A DNA stretch of 64,000 bases from Siccibacter colletis (GCF_000696575.1 NZ_JMSQ01000005.1:186001-250000); one strand, 5' to 3'. Positions 9,286 to 17,183 are shown, counted from the first letter of the stretch. The notes: a model not told the origin generated them from the letters alone. Numbers and translations: made by a program.

Positions 9286-9855
9286 TCACTCCTGTGACTC
9301 AGGCTGCTCGCCTTCTTCTTCCAGCTCGTCCCACATTGCGCCCAGCGCTTCGCGGGTGAGCAGCGCCAGCGTACGCCAGTATGGCGTGGTGGCATGGGCT
9401 TCAACCTTGCCGAGAAACGTGCCGCACCAGGGCAGCAGGAATTCAGCAAACAGGGTTTCCAGCACCTCGCTTTCGTCTTCACCGGCGTTATCTTCCAGCC
9501 AGGACGCGGCCAGCAGCAGAAAACCAAAGTGGTCGGCCGGGGTGCTGCCCATTGGCATGCCGCGCTCGGTAAGGAAGGCTTTCACCTCGCTTTCCGGGGC
9601 GTCGTCCAGCCACGCAGAGCGGAACGGTGACACGCGGCAGTCATCGCCGACGAACAGCGCCGCATAATCCGCCGCCACGTTGCTGTCGTCCACGCTGTTT
9701 TGCAGACGTTCCAGCAGCGCGTCCTGCTCCAGCGGCCAGCTCTGGGCCAGCTTGCCTTCGCGGATCGCCGCCAGCAGTGGAGCCAGCAGCGGATCCTGCG
9801 GCTGGCGATAGTAGAGGGAGCCAAGCACGCGGCAAATCATCGAAAACTCGTTCAT
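9286..9855 (-). CDS. ycdY: TorD/DmsD-family chaperone YcdY
   Basis: Cytoplasmic redox-enzyme maturation-type chaperone of 189 residues. In E. coli YcdY is reported to activate the zinc phosphatase YcdX, encoded next door. The all-helical fold is suggested by the sequence; family features are the N-terminal CRVLGSLYYRQP, the central AADYAALFVGDD and the DHFGFLLLAASWL segment around residue 105. A very acidic tail (ELEEEGEQPESQE) closes the protein. It lies 23 nt downstream of ycdX, as part of the ghrA-ycdX-ycdY gene group. Confidence 0.93.
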   Translation of the reverse strand: MNEFSMICRVLGSLYYRQPQDPLLAPLLAAIREGKLAQSWPLEQDALLERLQNSVDDSNVAADYAALFVGDDCRVSPFRSAWLDDAPESEVKAFLTERGMPMGSTPADHFGFLLLAASWLEDNAGEDESEVLETLFAEFLLPWCGTFLGKVEAHATTPYWRTLALLTREALGAMWDELEEEGEQPESQE

Positions 9856-9878
9856 AAATGTTCCAGTAAGGTGTGACG

Positions 9879-10616
9879 TTAAATATCGTTCAGTTCGGGA
9901 ATCGGCGTCATGCCGCGAGACTCCAGGAAGCCCAGCAGGCGGCGCGGCGAGACGTTAAGAATACGATCTTCCGGGAAATCCACTTCGCGCAGCACCTTCA
10001 GCGCCTCGTCAAAATCGCCGAGGGTAAAGGCAGTGTGGGAATCAGAGCCAAGCGCGACACGGCCTCCGGCGTCGCGTACCGCAGCGGCAATGGCGCGGCA
10101 GTTTGGTCCGCTGCCTTTACGCGAATGAATAAAGGAGGAGTTGTTGATCTCCAGCGCCACGTCGTATTTGGCTGCCGCCGCGGCGATGGCGGGAATATCC
10201 ACCGGGAACTTCGGGTTACCCGGGTGGCTGATGATATGCACGTTCCCGCTGGCCATCGTCGCGATCATCGCTTCGGTATGAGTGGCCTGATCCTGCGGCG
10301 GGAATACCGGCTCGTGAAAACCCGCCACGATCAGATCGAGCGAGTCGAGCATCGGCCCGGTGCAGTCGATCTCCCCGGCGGTATTTTTGATATTGGCTTC
10401 GATACCGCGCAGGATACCGACGCCATCCACTACGCGCGGCCAGATTCGCATATTAATGAAGTGCCAGTGGTGCGGGGCATCCGCCATATCCGGGCCGTGA
10501 TCGGTAATGGCGAACAGCCGGATGCCTTTTTGCTTCGCGGCAGCAATATAGTCGTGCAGATTGCTGTAGGCGTGGGTGCTGGCAACGGTGTGCATATGCA
10601 GGTCAACAGGATACAT
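9879..10616 (-). CDS. ycdX: PHP-domain zinc phosphatase YcdX
   Basis: Phosphatase of 245 residues with a trinuclear zinc site, PHP superfamily. Metal-binding motifs are visible: [10 protein letters not shown] at the start (HxH), ITDHGPDM around residue 37, GIEAN around 73, HISHPGNP near 131 and GSDSHTAF near 192. The start MYPVDLH at 10616 has GGAG 7 nt upstream and gives exactly the E. coli length; an in-frame upstream start would add 17 unrelated residues. It lies 63 nt after ghrA and 23 nt before ycdY, whose product is its chaperone. In E. coli it affects swarming. Confidence 0.95.
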   Translation of the reverse strand: MYPVDLHMHTVASTHAYSNLHDYIAAAKQKGIRLFAITDHGPDMADAPHHWHFINMRIWPRVVDGVGILRGIEANIKNTAGEIDCTGPMLDSLDLIVAGFHEPVFPPQDQATHTEAMIATMASGNVHIISHPGNPKFPVDIPAIAAAAAKYDVALEINNSSFIHSRKGSGPNCRAIAAAVRDAGGRVALGSDSHTAFTLGDFDEALKVLREVDFPEDRILNVSPRRLLGFLESRGMTPIPELNDI

Positions 10617-10679
10617 AAGACGCTCCTTCTGTGATTTACCGCAAGAATAACAGGTATTGACCTGCATTTTTAGCGGCGG

Positions 10680-11621
10680 TCAGTAGCCGCGCGTCAGATC
10701 CACCTGCCCGGTGGTGGCCTCACCCCGCTCCAGCGCGCCGATAGTTTTTGCAATACAGGCAATGGCTTCAAGCGGACGCGTTACCGCGGCGATATGGGGT
10801 GTGATAGCCACGCGCGGATGCCGCCACAGGTCACTCTCCGGCGGCAGCGGCTCGCGGCGGAATACATCGAGCATGGCGCCTTTCAGCTTACCTGATTCCA
10901 GCGCCGCCAGCAGATCCTCATCCACGACGTGCACGCCGCGCGCCAGGTTCAGCAGATAAGCGTCATCCGCCAGCTGCTCCAGCAGGGTACGGTTAATAAT
11001 ATTTTCAGTTTCCGGGGTGCTCGGCAGCAGGTTTATCAGCACGCGCGTGCCGTGCAGGAAAGCGCCCAGCTCGTCCGGCCCGGCGAAGCTCTCAATGCCC
11101 GGCCAGGATTTGCGGCTGCGGCTCCAGCAGCGCACCGGGAAGCCCCACGCCTGCAGGCTTTGCGCCACGTTATTGCCGAGCACGCCGGCCCCCATGATGC
11201 CAATGGTGAACTGCTCAGGCTGATAATCATCCAGCGGCTGCCACTGCGCCTGCTGCTTTTGCAGATGGTAATCGTCAAAGCGGCGGAACCAGTGCAGCAC
11301 CTGGCTTACGGCGTACTCCTGCATCTGGCGCGCCATACCGGTATCTTCGAGGCGGTAGAGCGGCACGTTACGCGGCAGCAGGTCGGGATGCGTTTTCAGG
11401 CGGCTGAGGATGGAATCCACGCCGGCCCCGAGGGCAAAGATGGCCTTCAGCGACTCACGTCCGGCGAGCATCTCGACCGGCGGGTGCCACACCAGCGCGT
11501 AATCCGCCGGATCGCTATCGCCGGGGTGCCAGATTCGGATGTTTGCCTCGGGAAGGTGGTGTTGCAAGTGGGACAGCCAGTATGCGTTATCAAATGTCGG
11601 GTGATAGAAAATGATATTCAT
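10680..11621 (-). CDS. ghrA: Glyoxylate/hydroxypyruvate reductase A
   Basis: Cytoplasmic NADPH-dependent 2-hydroxyacid dehydrogenase that reduces glyoxylate to glycolate and hydroxypyruvate to glycerate. The 313 residues have the D-isomer-specific fold: substrate-binding half with [11 protein letters not shown], then the Rossmann motif [14 protein letters not shown] around residue 143, and catalytic Arg, Glu and His in [19 protein letters not shown] and TPHIAA. The C-terminus GQVDLTRGY matches E. coli. An AAAGGAG element precedes the start. It lies upstream of ycdX on the same strand; tRNA-Ser genes start 200 nt beyond its 5' end on the other strand. Confidence 0.95.
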   Translation of the reverse strand: MNIIFYHPTFDNAYWLSHLQHHLPEANIRIWHPGDSDPADYALVWHPPVEMLAGRESLKAIFALGAGVDSILSRLKTHPDLLPRNVPLYRLEDTGMARQMQEYAVSQVLHWFRRFDDYHLQKQQAQWQPLDDYQPEQFTIGIMGAGVLGNNVAQSLQAWGFPVRCWSRSRKSWPGIESFAGPDELGAFLHGTRVLINLLPSTPETENIINRTLLEQLADDAYLLNLARGVHVVDEDLLAALESGKLKGAMLDVFRREPLPPESDLWRHPRVAITPHIAAVTRPLEAIACIAKTIGALERGEATTGQVDLTRGY

Positions 11622-11762
11622 TGCGTCTCCTTTTTCGCCAGCGTTACGCGAATTGTCACCTGATGCAAGCCTTTCATCAGAAAGAAAAAGCGGCGATTTG
11701 CTGATTTATAAAGCAAGTTGCGTGAAGTTTAGCTAAACGCGCCAGCAGGCGTTAAAAGAACG

Positions 11763-11791
11763 TTGACGCCCCGCGTGCTTTTCCCTACATT
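11763..11791 (+). promoter_or_regulatory. Promoter of tRNA-Ser copy 1
   Basis: TTGACG (11763-11768) and TACATT (11786-11791) are 17 bp apart, followed by the GC-rich discriminator AGCGCCCG typical of stringently controlled stable-RNA promoters. The tRNA begins 31 nt downstream of the -10. Confidence 0.8.
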
Positions 11792-11822
11792 AGCGCCCGT
11801 CCCGTCAGCGGGATGACAATAT

Positions 11823-11910
11823 GGTGAGGTGTCCGAGTGGCTGAAGGAGCACGCCTGGAAAGTGTGTATACGGCAACGTATCGGGGGTTCGAATCCCCCC
11901 CTCACCGCCA
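11823..11910 (+). tRNA. serX: tRNA-Ser(GGA), copy 1
   Basis: 88-nt class II tRNA gene with long variable arm and encoded CCA. The acceptor stem GGTGAGG pairs with CCTCACC, the anticodon loop holds GGA, and the T loop is GTTCGAATC. This position beside ghrA is that of E. coli serX. A second identical gene lies 583 bp downstream. Confidence 0.97.
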
Positions 11911-12078
11911 TATTTGAAGAGAAAGCCTGAACTGACGTTCAGGCTTTTTTTTGCATGGTGCACCGTGAGGGGTGGATGAGAACCCCCGACGGGGTTCGAC
12001 AGGCGGTTTACCGCCTGGACGACAGGACCGCTTGCGGTCATGTCGCCCGCAGGGCGAGCGCAGCGAGTCAATCCCCCC
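11911..12078 (+). repeat. serX-associated repeat unit 1
   Basis: Follows tRNA copy 1: TATTTGAAGAG, terminator hairpin, GCATGGTGCACCGTGAGG, a GC-rich region with nested inverted repeats (GGCGGTTTACCGCC, GACAGGACCGCTTGCGGTCATGTC), then GCGAGCGCAGCGAGTC. It ends in a cut-down tRNA 3' end (AATCCCCCC, 12070-12078) instead of the 19-nt piece found in units 2-5. Confidence 0.85.
11923..11952 (+). terminator. Terminator of tRNA-Ser copy 1
   Basis: AAGCCTGAAC-TGAC-GTTCAGGCTT followed by a run of eight T: a textbook rho-independent terminator 12 nt past the tRNA CCA. Confidence 0.92.
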
Positions 12079-12106
12079 GATCCTGTCAACATCCGTGGTG
12101 CCTGCA

Positions 12107-12245
12107 TGGTGGGTGCGCTGCGCTTACCCACCCTACAAATTCCCATCTGAACCACCGCTTATGGCGGGTGCGCTGTGCTTACCCACCCTACAAAATTCCC
12201 ATTCGCCCTTAGCTTCGTAGGGCGGGTAAGCGACGCGCACCCGCC
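12107..12245. repeat. Cluster of three REP-like palindromes
   Basis: Three copies of a short palindrome of the form TGGTGGGTGCGC-TGCGC-TTACCCACC-CTAC lie at 12107-12136, 12162-12191 and, inverted, 12217-12245. Read from the CTAC side each begins with GTAG, the head tetranucleotide of REP elements. Copies 2 and 3 are in opposite orientation, as in a BIME. Related copies occur at 13282-13311 and (imperfect) 13337-13366. Confidence 0.65.
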
Positions 12246-12333
12246 GCAGCGGGTTCCGGATTGCATCCAATCACAAATTGCGTAGCGAAACGTACAACCC
12301 TTAACCGAACGATAAGGAAAGGAAAAAATCTGC

Positions 12334-12362
12334 TTGACCCTTTTCGGTCGACTCCCTATAGT
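12334..12362 (+). promoter_or_regulatory. Promoter of tRNA-Ser copy 2
   Basis: TTGACC (12334-12339) and TATAGT (12357-12362) with 17-bp spacing, followed by AGCGCCCC as discriminator. It is closer to consensus than the promoter of copy 1, so both tRNA copies should be transcribed independently. Confidence 0.85.
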
Positions 12363-12405
12363 AGCGCCCCGTTGCCCCCTGAGGTATCGGGCAGCAAGAC
12401 AATAT

Positions 12406-12493
12406 GGTGAGGTGTCCGAGTGGCTGAAGGAGCACGCCTGGAAAGTGTGTATACGGCAACGTATCGGGGGTTCGAATCCCCCCCTCACCGCCA
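12406..12493 (+). tRNA. serX: tRNA-Ser(GGA), copy 2
   Basis: 88 nt, identical to the copy at 11823-11910, with anticodon GGA and encoded CCA. It has its own promoter and terminator. E. coli K-12 has one gene here, so this is a local duplication that includes upstream and downstream flanks. Confidence 0.97.
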
Positions 12494-12675
12494 TATTTGA
12501 AGAGAAAGCCTGAACTCACGTTCAGGCTTTTTTTTGCATGGTGCACCGTGAGGGGGCGGATAAGAACCCCCGACGGGGTTCGACAACTGGCGCAGCCAGT
12601 TGGACAAGCCATCGAGCCTGCGAGATGGATTGCCCTCAGGGCGAGCGCAGCGAGTCAATCCCCCCCTCACCGCCA
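12494..12675 (+). repeat. serX-associated repeat unit 2
   Basis: 182-bp unit after tRNA copy 2. It begins with TATTTGAAGAG and a terminator, has the middle version containing ACTGGCGCAGCCAGT and GCGAGATGGATTGCC, and ends with the last 19 nt of the tRNA (AATCCCCCCCTCACCGCCA, 12657-12675). Confidence 0.9.
12506..12535 (+). terminator. Terminator of tRNA-Ser copy 2
   Basis: AAGCCTGAAC-TCAC-GTTCAGGCTT with eight T; same stem as after copy 1, one loop base different. Confidence 0.92.
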
Positions 12676-12857
12676 TATTTGAAGAGAAAGCCTGAACTCA
12701 CGTTCAGGCTTTTTTTTGCATGGTGCACCGTGAGGGGGCGGATGAGAACCCCCGACGGGGTTCGACAACTGGCGCAGCCAGTTGGACAAGCCATCGAGCC
12801 TGCGAGATGGATTGCCCTCAGGGCGAGCGCAGCGAGTCAATCCCCCCCTCACCGCCA
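12676..12857 (+). repeat. serX-associated repeat unit 3
   Basis: Second 182-bp unit, nearly identical to unit 2 over its whole length. It holds a terminator at 12688-12717 and ends with the 19-nt tRNA 3' end at 12839-12857. Confidence 0.9.
12688..12717 (+). terminator. Terminator hairpin inside repeat unit 3
   Basis: AAGCCTGAAC-TCAC-GTTCAGGCTT plus T run, directly after a tRNA 3'-end remnant and not after a complete tRNA. Confidence 0.85.
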
Positions 12858-13035
12858 TATTTAAAGAAGAGCTCGCATTTATATGCGGGCTTTTTTTTAC
12901 ATGTAGCACCGTGAGGGGGCGGATGAGAAGCCCCGACGGGGTTCGACAGGCGGTTTACCGCCTGGACGACAGGACCGCTTGCGGTCATGTCGCCCGCAGG
13001 GCGAGCGCAGCGAGTCAATCCCCCCCTCACCGCCA
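12858..13035 (+). repeat. serX-associated repeat unit 4 (variant terminator)
   Basis: 178-bp unit with the same middle version as unit 1. It starts TATTTAAAGAA and carries a different terminator stem (12871-12898). Its junction ACATGTAGCACC replaces GCATGGTGCACC. It ends with the 19-nt tRNA 3' end at 13017-13035. Confidence 0.88.
12871..12898 (+). terminator. Variant terminator inside repeat unit 4
   Basis: GCTCGCAT-TTAT-ATGCGGGC (one T-G wobble) followed by eight T. Sequence differs completely from the other array hairpins but the terminator form is kept. Confidence 0.82.
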
Positions 13036-13214
13036 TATTTGAAGAGAAAGCCTGAACTGACGTTCAGGCTTTTTTTTGCATGGTGCACCGCGAGGGGGCG
13101 GATGAGAAGCCCCGACGGGGTTCGACAGGCGGTTTGCCGCCTGGACGACAGGACCGCTTGCGGTCATGTCGCCCGCAGGGCGAGCGCAGCGAGTCAATCC
13201 CCCCCTCACCGCCA
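13036..13214 (+). repeat. serX-associated repeat unit 5
   Basis: 179-bp unit, middle version as in units 1 and 4, with terminator at 13048-13077 and the 19-nt tRNA 3' end at 13196-13214. Confidence 0.88.
13048..13077 (+). terminator. Terminator hairpin inside repeat unit 5
   Basis: AAGCCTGAAC-TGAC-GTTCAGGCTT plus T run; loop as in unit 1. Confidence 0.85.
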
Positions 13215-13311
13215 TATTTGAAGAGAAAGCCTGAACTCACGTTCAGGCTTTTTTTTGCATTCAACATCCGTGCTGCCCGCATGGTGGGTGCGCGTTGCTT
13301 ACCCACCCTAC
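13215..13311 (+). repeat. Truncated serX repeat unit 6 and its downstream flank
   Basis: Begins like the other units, with a terminator at 13227-13256, then leaves the array. 13261-13311 nearly matches 12086-12136 (TCAACATCCGTG, then the REP-like palindrome), so the end of the array and the end of unit 1 share one flank. This points to an ancestral duplication of the whole tRNA-repeat-flank segment. Confidence 0.75.
13227..13256 (+). terminator. Terminator hairpin at the end of the array
   Basis: AAGCCTGAAC-TCAC-GTTCAGGCTT plus eight T; last of the six array hairpins. Confidence 0.85.
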
Positions 13312-13387
13312 GAGTTCCTGCCGCACTGTTTAACTCTGGTGGGTGCGCTGCGCTTACCCCCCTCACGAATATCCCTGTCCGTACCCA

Positions 13388-13423
13388 TAAAAAAACCCGA
13401 TGCGGATAAGCGCACCGGGTTTC
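13388..13423 (-). terminator. Terminator of phoH
   Basis: On the minus strand AAACCCGGTGCG pairs with CGCATCGGGTTT around a 6-nt loop and is followed by seven T. It lies about 17 nt past the phoH stop. Confidence 0.9.
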
Positions 13424-13439
13424 ACAGAACGCAGGTAAA

Positions 13440-14228
13440 TCAACTATAAGCGCTTAAGGTCCGCTGGCAGAGCGCCGAGCGCACGCAGTCTTCTTTGCTG
13501 AAGGTCACAACGCTTATCAGGTCATCCTCTTCAAAACGTGCCATGGCGTCGCTCAGACCGGACTTCACGCCCGACGGCAGATCGCACTGGGTGATATCAC
13601 CGTTGACGATAACGGTCACGTTCTCCCCGAGGCGTGTCAGGAACATCTTCATCTGCGCAGCCGTCACGTTCTGGGCCTCGTCCAGAATCACCACGGCATT
13701 TTCAAATGTACGTCCGCGCATATAGGCGAACGGCGCAATTTCTACCTTACCAATCTCCGGACGCAGGCAGTACTGCATGAAGGAGGCACCCAGTCGTCGC
13801 ACCAGTACGTCATAGACCGGGCGGAAATAGGGCGCGAACTTCTCCGAAATGTCACCGGGCAAGAAGCCGAGATCTTCGTCAGCTTGCAGGACCGGACGGG
13901 TAACGATAATCCTGTCAACGTCCTTATGTATCAGGGCCTCAGCGGCTTTTGCCGCAGCGATCCAGGTCTTACCGCACCCTGCTTCGCCGGTAGCAAAAAT
14001 CAGCTGTTTGGTCTCTATTGCCTTGAGATAGTGCGCCTGAGCGTCGGTACGCGCGACAATCGGTGAGCTATCACGACTGTCACGCGCCATGCCAATTGAT
14101 TCAACTCCGCTCATCTGCACAAGCGATGTGACCGATTCCTCTTCACGCTGTTTGTGACTGCGTGAATCCCGTCTCAGCACACGTTTGGCTTCACGGCGAG
14201 CTTTGATCACTGCTTTCTGTCTTCCCAT
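13440..14228 (-). CDS. phoH: Phosphate starvation-inducible ATPase PhoH
   Basis: Cytoplasmic P-loop ATPase related to the N-terminal half of superfamily I helicases; the role is unclear, but in E. coli it belongs to the Pho regulon. Walker A is GEAGCGKT near residue 55 and Walker B is VVILDEAQ near 170; the C-terminus is CQRTLSAYS. I chose MGRQKAVIKARREAK at 14228 (262 residues), which has AAGGTG 8 nt upstream. In-frame ATG codons at 14348 and further up to 14534 would give 302 or more residues, and the segment just before 14228 (VRAHKRVAQGDAYDVNQL) looks protein-like, so the longer form is possible. I saw no convincing Pho box. Confidence 0.9.
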   Translation of the reverse strand: MGRQKAVIKARREAKRVLRRDSRSHKQREEESVTSLVQMSGVESIGMARDSRDSSPIVARTDAQAHYLKAIETKQLIFATGEAGCGKTWIAAAKAAEALIHKDVDRIIVTRPVLQADEDLGFLPGDISEKFAPYFRPVYDVLVRRLGASFMQYCLRPEIGKVEIAPFAYMRGRTFENAVVILDEAQNVTAAQMKMFLTRLGENVTVIVNGDITQCDLPSGVKSGLSDAMARFEEDDLISVVTFSKEDCVRSALCQRTLSAYS

Positions 14229-14769
14229 GGATGGCACCTTGATAAGTTGGTTTACATCGTACGCGTCGCCCTGCGCGACGCGCTTATGCGCACGAACATT
14301 TGAGGTTTGGCTTCCTTGTAAGCCAGTTACTGCCGGTTGATAAGACATGACAATGCCGCCGGACGCGGCATCCGCCATGTCGGTTAAAAGGGTTTTTGCG
14401 GTGTGATGCGAATATTGAGGGGCGAAGATAGCGCTGCCGGAGGGTGCTCCTCCATGCCGGATGGTGCGGTTTCGGTTACTACGTTGTCCGTATGAGGACG
14501 CTACCATTCGCAATCTCCATCGTGATACAGCCACAGTCGGGGAAACAGCGTCTTATGGAGTAATTACAGCAAACGTTATCAAAATTACAACATCATTTTT
14601 ACTAAATGATAACGAGCGCCGGTTCCGCCAGGTGCTTCTCGTTATGACAGAGAAATATTACAGAAATATATCAAGGCACTGGCATAGAAAATATTGATGC
14701 CTCAAAAAGCATCAATATTGTCAGTGAATGATTTATGCCGGGAAATGACCCGCCCTTACGGGCGAGTCA
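14229..14769. other. phoH 5' region and phoH-efeB spacer
   Basis: The part next to phoH could code for an N-terminal extension (in-frame starts at 14348 and above). Beyond 14535 the DNA is AT-rich and non-coding. It holds an 11-bp perfect hairpin, AATATTGATGC / GCATCAATATT, at 14690-14719 and a spaced inverted repeat CGTTATC / GATAACG at 14574-14614. TCTGTCATAA on the minus strand near 14641 resembles half a Pho box, but a second half at the usual 11-nt spacing is missing. Confidence 0.5.
14746..14769 (-). terminator. Possible terminator of efeB
   Basis: TGACcCGCCC-TTAC-GGGCGaGTCA imperfect stem directly after the efeB stop; on the minus strand only TTT follows, so strength is uncertain. Confidence 0.5.
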
Positions 14770-16056
14770 TCAGGCATTGAGCAGCGCTTCACCCAGCCAG
14801 CCGTCTGCCGTCGCGACGCCCGGCAGGGCAAAGAAATAGCCGCCGCCGATGGGTTTGATGTACTCCTCCAGCGCCTCGCCGTTGAGCCGCTGCTGCACCG
14901 CCAGAAATCCCTTCTCCAGATCGTGCTGATAGCAGACAAACAACAGCCCCATATCGAGCTGCCCGGAGGCGGTGACGCCCAGCGAGTAACTGTAGCCGCG
15001 GCGCATCATCAGACTGGCGCGCGTCTGCGGGGTGCGCGGATTAGCCAGCCGGATGTGCGCATCCAGGGCAATCACCTCGCCGTCAGGATCGGCAGCATAG
15101 TCCGGCTCGTCGTGCTCGCGCGCCATCCCGAGCGGCGCACCGGTCAGCTTGTCGCGACCAAAAATCGTCTGCTGCTCTTTGAGCGGCGTTCGGTCCCAGA
15201 ATTCGACGTGGAACTGAATGATACGCACCGCCTGATAGCTTCCGCCCCGGGTCCAGGCCGGTTCGGGCTGGTCAGGGCTGACCCAGACGATCTGCTTCAT
15301 CAGCGCGCTGTCTTTGCTGTCCGGGTTGGCAGTGCCATCCTTAAAGCCAAGCAGATTGATCGGGGTCTCTTTGCCACGGCTGCGCGCGGCGTGATCCGGG
15401 ATAAATCCTTCCCGCCTCCAGCGTACGCTGAGCAGATCCGGGGTCTGCTTGATAATGTCGCGCAGGGCATGAATTACCGTATCCTGGGTGTTGGCGCAGA
15501 TCTGCAGCAGCAGATCGCCATGACACAGCGCCGCATCCAGCGAATCGTTGGGAAAACGCGTCATTTTTTGCAGCTTCACCGGCTTATGTGCCGCAAGACC
15601 AAAGCGCGCATCAAACAGCGACGCCCCGAACGATACCGTAACGGTGAGGTTGTCCGGGGCGATCGTTGCCCCAAGAATACCGGAATCCGCCGGCGGCAGT
15701 CGTGGATTGGGCGTTGCCGGTGCCGGGCCGCCTTCGGTAAGGAAGGCGATGCGCCGGGTCAGCAAGCGCAACAGCCGTTCGAGATCCTCCCGGCTGGTGG
15801 CCAGCACATCAAAGGCCACCAGCATCATCGCCGCCTGCTGCGGGGTCAGGATCCCGGCCTGATGCGGACCATAAAATGGCTGGCGCTGCTGACGCGCATC
15901 CGGCGCAAGCGTGCCGGGCGAGGTGGCAGGCACCGTGCCGTGGGCGGCCGGGCATCCCCCCGTGACGGCAAAAGCGCCGCCCAGCGCACCCAGCCCTTTC
16001 AGCAGTTGACGGCGCGAGGGTTCGCTCACGCCCGGGTTATGTTTCTTCCCCTGCAT
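14770..16056 (-). CDS. efeB: Deferrochelatase/peroxidase EfeB
   Basis: Periplasmic haem-containing dye-decolourising (DyP-type) peroxidase, exported by the Tat pathway; third part of the EfeUOB iron-uptake system, said to act as a peroxidase or to free iron from haem. The 428 residues start with a Tat signal ([10 protein letters not shown] at residues 14-23, cut after AHG). The DyP hallmark GFKDGTANP follows near residue 240, with NPRLPP and RRGYSYSLG further along and [10 protein letters not shown] near the C-terminus. It follows efeO by 5 nt in the operon efeU-efeO-efeB. Confidence 0.95.
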   Translation of the reverse strand: MQGKKHNPGVSEPSRRQLLKGLGALGGAFAVTGGCPAAHGTVPATSPGTLAPDARQQRQPFYGPHQAGILTPQQAAMMLVAFDVLATSREDLERLLRLLTRRIAFLTEGGPAPATPNPRLPPADSGILGATIAPDNLTVTVSFGASLFDARFGLAAHKPVKLQKMTRFPNDSLDAALCHGDLLLQICANTQDTVIHALRDIIKQTPDLLSVRWRREGFIPDHAARSRGKETPINLLGFKDGTANPDSKDSALMKQIVWVSPDQPEPAWTRGGSYQAVRIIQFHVEFWDRTPLKEQQTIFGRDKLTGAPLGMAREHDEPDYAADPDGEVIALDAHIRLANPRTPQTRASLMMRRGYSYSLGVTASGQLDMGLLFVCYQHDLEKGFLAVQQRLNGEALEEYIKPIGGGYFFALPGVATADGWLGEALLNA

Positions 16057-16061
16057 TACTG

Positions 16062-17183
16062 TTAATCCAGACCCAGCACGCCGCGCAGCAGAGAGAGATC
16101 TTCCGCCAGTGCGGTAATCGGCCCTTTCAGCGCGTTACGGTCCGCATCGGTCAGCTTGTCGTAGGTTTCGAAGCCGTCCGCGGTACGGTATTTTTTCAGG
16201 ATCGCGTCCACTTTGACGAAATTGCCCTCCACTTTCGCCAGTAGCGCCGGGTCGGCTTTCTGCAACTGCGGACGCAGCAGGCTGACAATTTTCTGTGCGC
16301 CGTCAACGTTGGCCTGGAAATCCCACAGGTCGGTGTGGCTGTAACGATCCTCTTCGCCGCTGATTTTGCTGGCCGCAACTTCTTCAATCAGGCCGGCTGC
16401 ACCGCCCACCACTTTTGACGGCGGAAACGCCAGTTCGTTGATGCGTTTTCGCAGATCGACAACATCGGTATAAAGCCTGCCGGCGTAATCGGTCATGCCC
16501 TGGGTGGTGTTATCCCCGAACAGGGCTTTTTCCAGGCGGTGGAAGCCGGTGAATTTCGGGTCGGCGGCCTTTTGCTCGTAGTCATCTTCGCGGGCGTCAA
16601 TGCTGCCATCGAGGTCGGAGAACAGCTCCGCGATGGGTTCGATACGCTCATAGTGCTGGCGGGTCGGGGCATACAGCGCTTTAGCTTTTTCCAGCTCGCC
16701 CGCTTTGATCGCTTCGGTGAAAGCTTTGGTTCCGGTTACCAGCGCTGCCGTTTCGCTGCTGACCCAGGTTTTGTAGTCGGTGATTGGCTGGGTAAGCGCC
16801 AGCAGATCGCTCTGCCCCGCCGTGGCGTCAGCGCCCGCCGCTTTCACCACCAGTTTCCCTTTCGGATTGCTGAGCAGCCCGCAGGTCATCTCGTATTCAC
16901 CCGGCTGCAGGTTGGCGGTCATCTTCTGGGTGAAGCCGGGCGCGATGTTTTCGCGCTCTTCCACCACCATTACGCCCTTGAGGATCTCCCACTCCAGCGC
17001 TTTCTGGCTCTGGTTTTTAATGATGAACTGGGTTTTACCGGCGTTGACGGTCAGCGACATCGGCTCACACTGTTTATCGGTCACGGTCACACTGACCTTC
17101 GGGGTTTCTGCAGCCTGCACTGCCAGGCTGCCTGGCAACAACAGCGCCAGCGTCAGGGCGCGAAGGGTAAAGTTGTCGATCAT
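16062..17183 (-). CDS. efeO: Iron uptake system protein EfeO
   Basis: Periplasmic iron-binding partner of EfeU. The roughly 373 residues comprise a Sec signal peptide (cut after VQA), an N-terminal cupredoxin-like domain (about 25-115, with [15 protein letters not shown] and [11 protein letters not shown]) and a C-terminal M75/imelysin-type domain with the metal-binding HxxE motif in [11 protein letters not shown]. The C-terminus [11 protein letters not shown] matches E. coli. The start is MIDNFTLRA at 17183, with AAGGA 5 nt upstream; a start four codons earlier is possible. It sits between efeU and efeB in one operon. Confidence 0.95.
   Translation of the reverse strand: MIDNFTLRALTLALLLPGSLAVQAAETPKVSVTVTDKQCEPMSLTVNAGKTQFIIKNQSQKALEWEILKGVMVVEERENIAPGFTQKMTANLQPGEYEMTCGLLSNPKGKLVVKAAGADATAGQSDLLALTQPITDYKTWVSSETAALVTGTKAFTEAIKAGELEKAKALYAPTRQHYERIEPIAELFSDLDGSIDAREDDYEQKAADPKFTGFHRLEKALFGDNTTQGMTDYAGRLYTDVVDLRKRINELAFPPSKVVGGAAGLIEEVAASKISGEEDRYSHTDLWDFQANVDGAQKIVSLLRPQLQKADPALLAKVEGNFVKVDAILKKYRTADGFETYDKLTDADRNALKGPITALAEDLSLLRGVLGLD

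Noticed and set aside
11911-13258. CRISPR array at the serX repeats
   Set aside because: Unit length (about 180 bp) and lack of short repeats with unique spacers do not fit CRISPR; units are near-identical throughout and hold terminators.
11729-13366. Numerous small open frames in the serX region (for example MAVRGGFEPPIRC... and MVHREGADENPRRG...)
   Set aside because: They read through tRNA genes, their antisense, and GC-rich repeats; this antisense-tRNA peptide is a common false annotation. I cannot exclude a small Tpr-like peptide, but nothing supports one.
11823-13370. Prophage or genomic-island attachment at the duplicated tRNA-Ser
   Set aside because: tRNA 3'-end copies are usual att sites, but no integrase or cargo gene lies between them; tandem duplication explains the pattern better.
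14641-14664. Pho box upstream of phoH
   Set aside because: One half-site (CTGTCAT) is good, but the next CTGTAAT half lies at 13-nt instead of 11-nt spacing.
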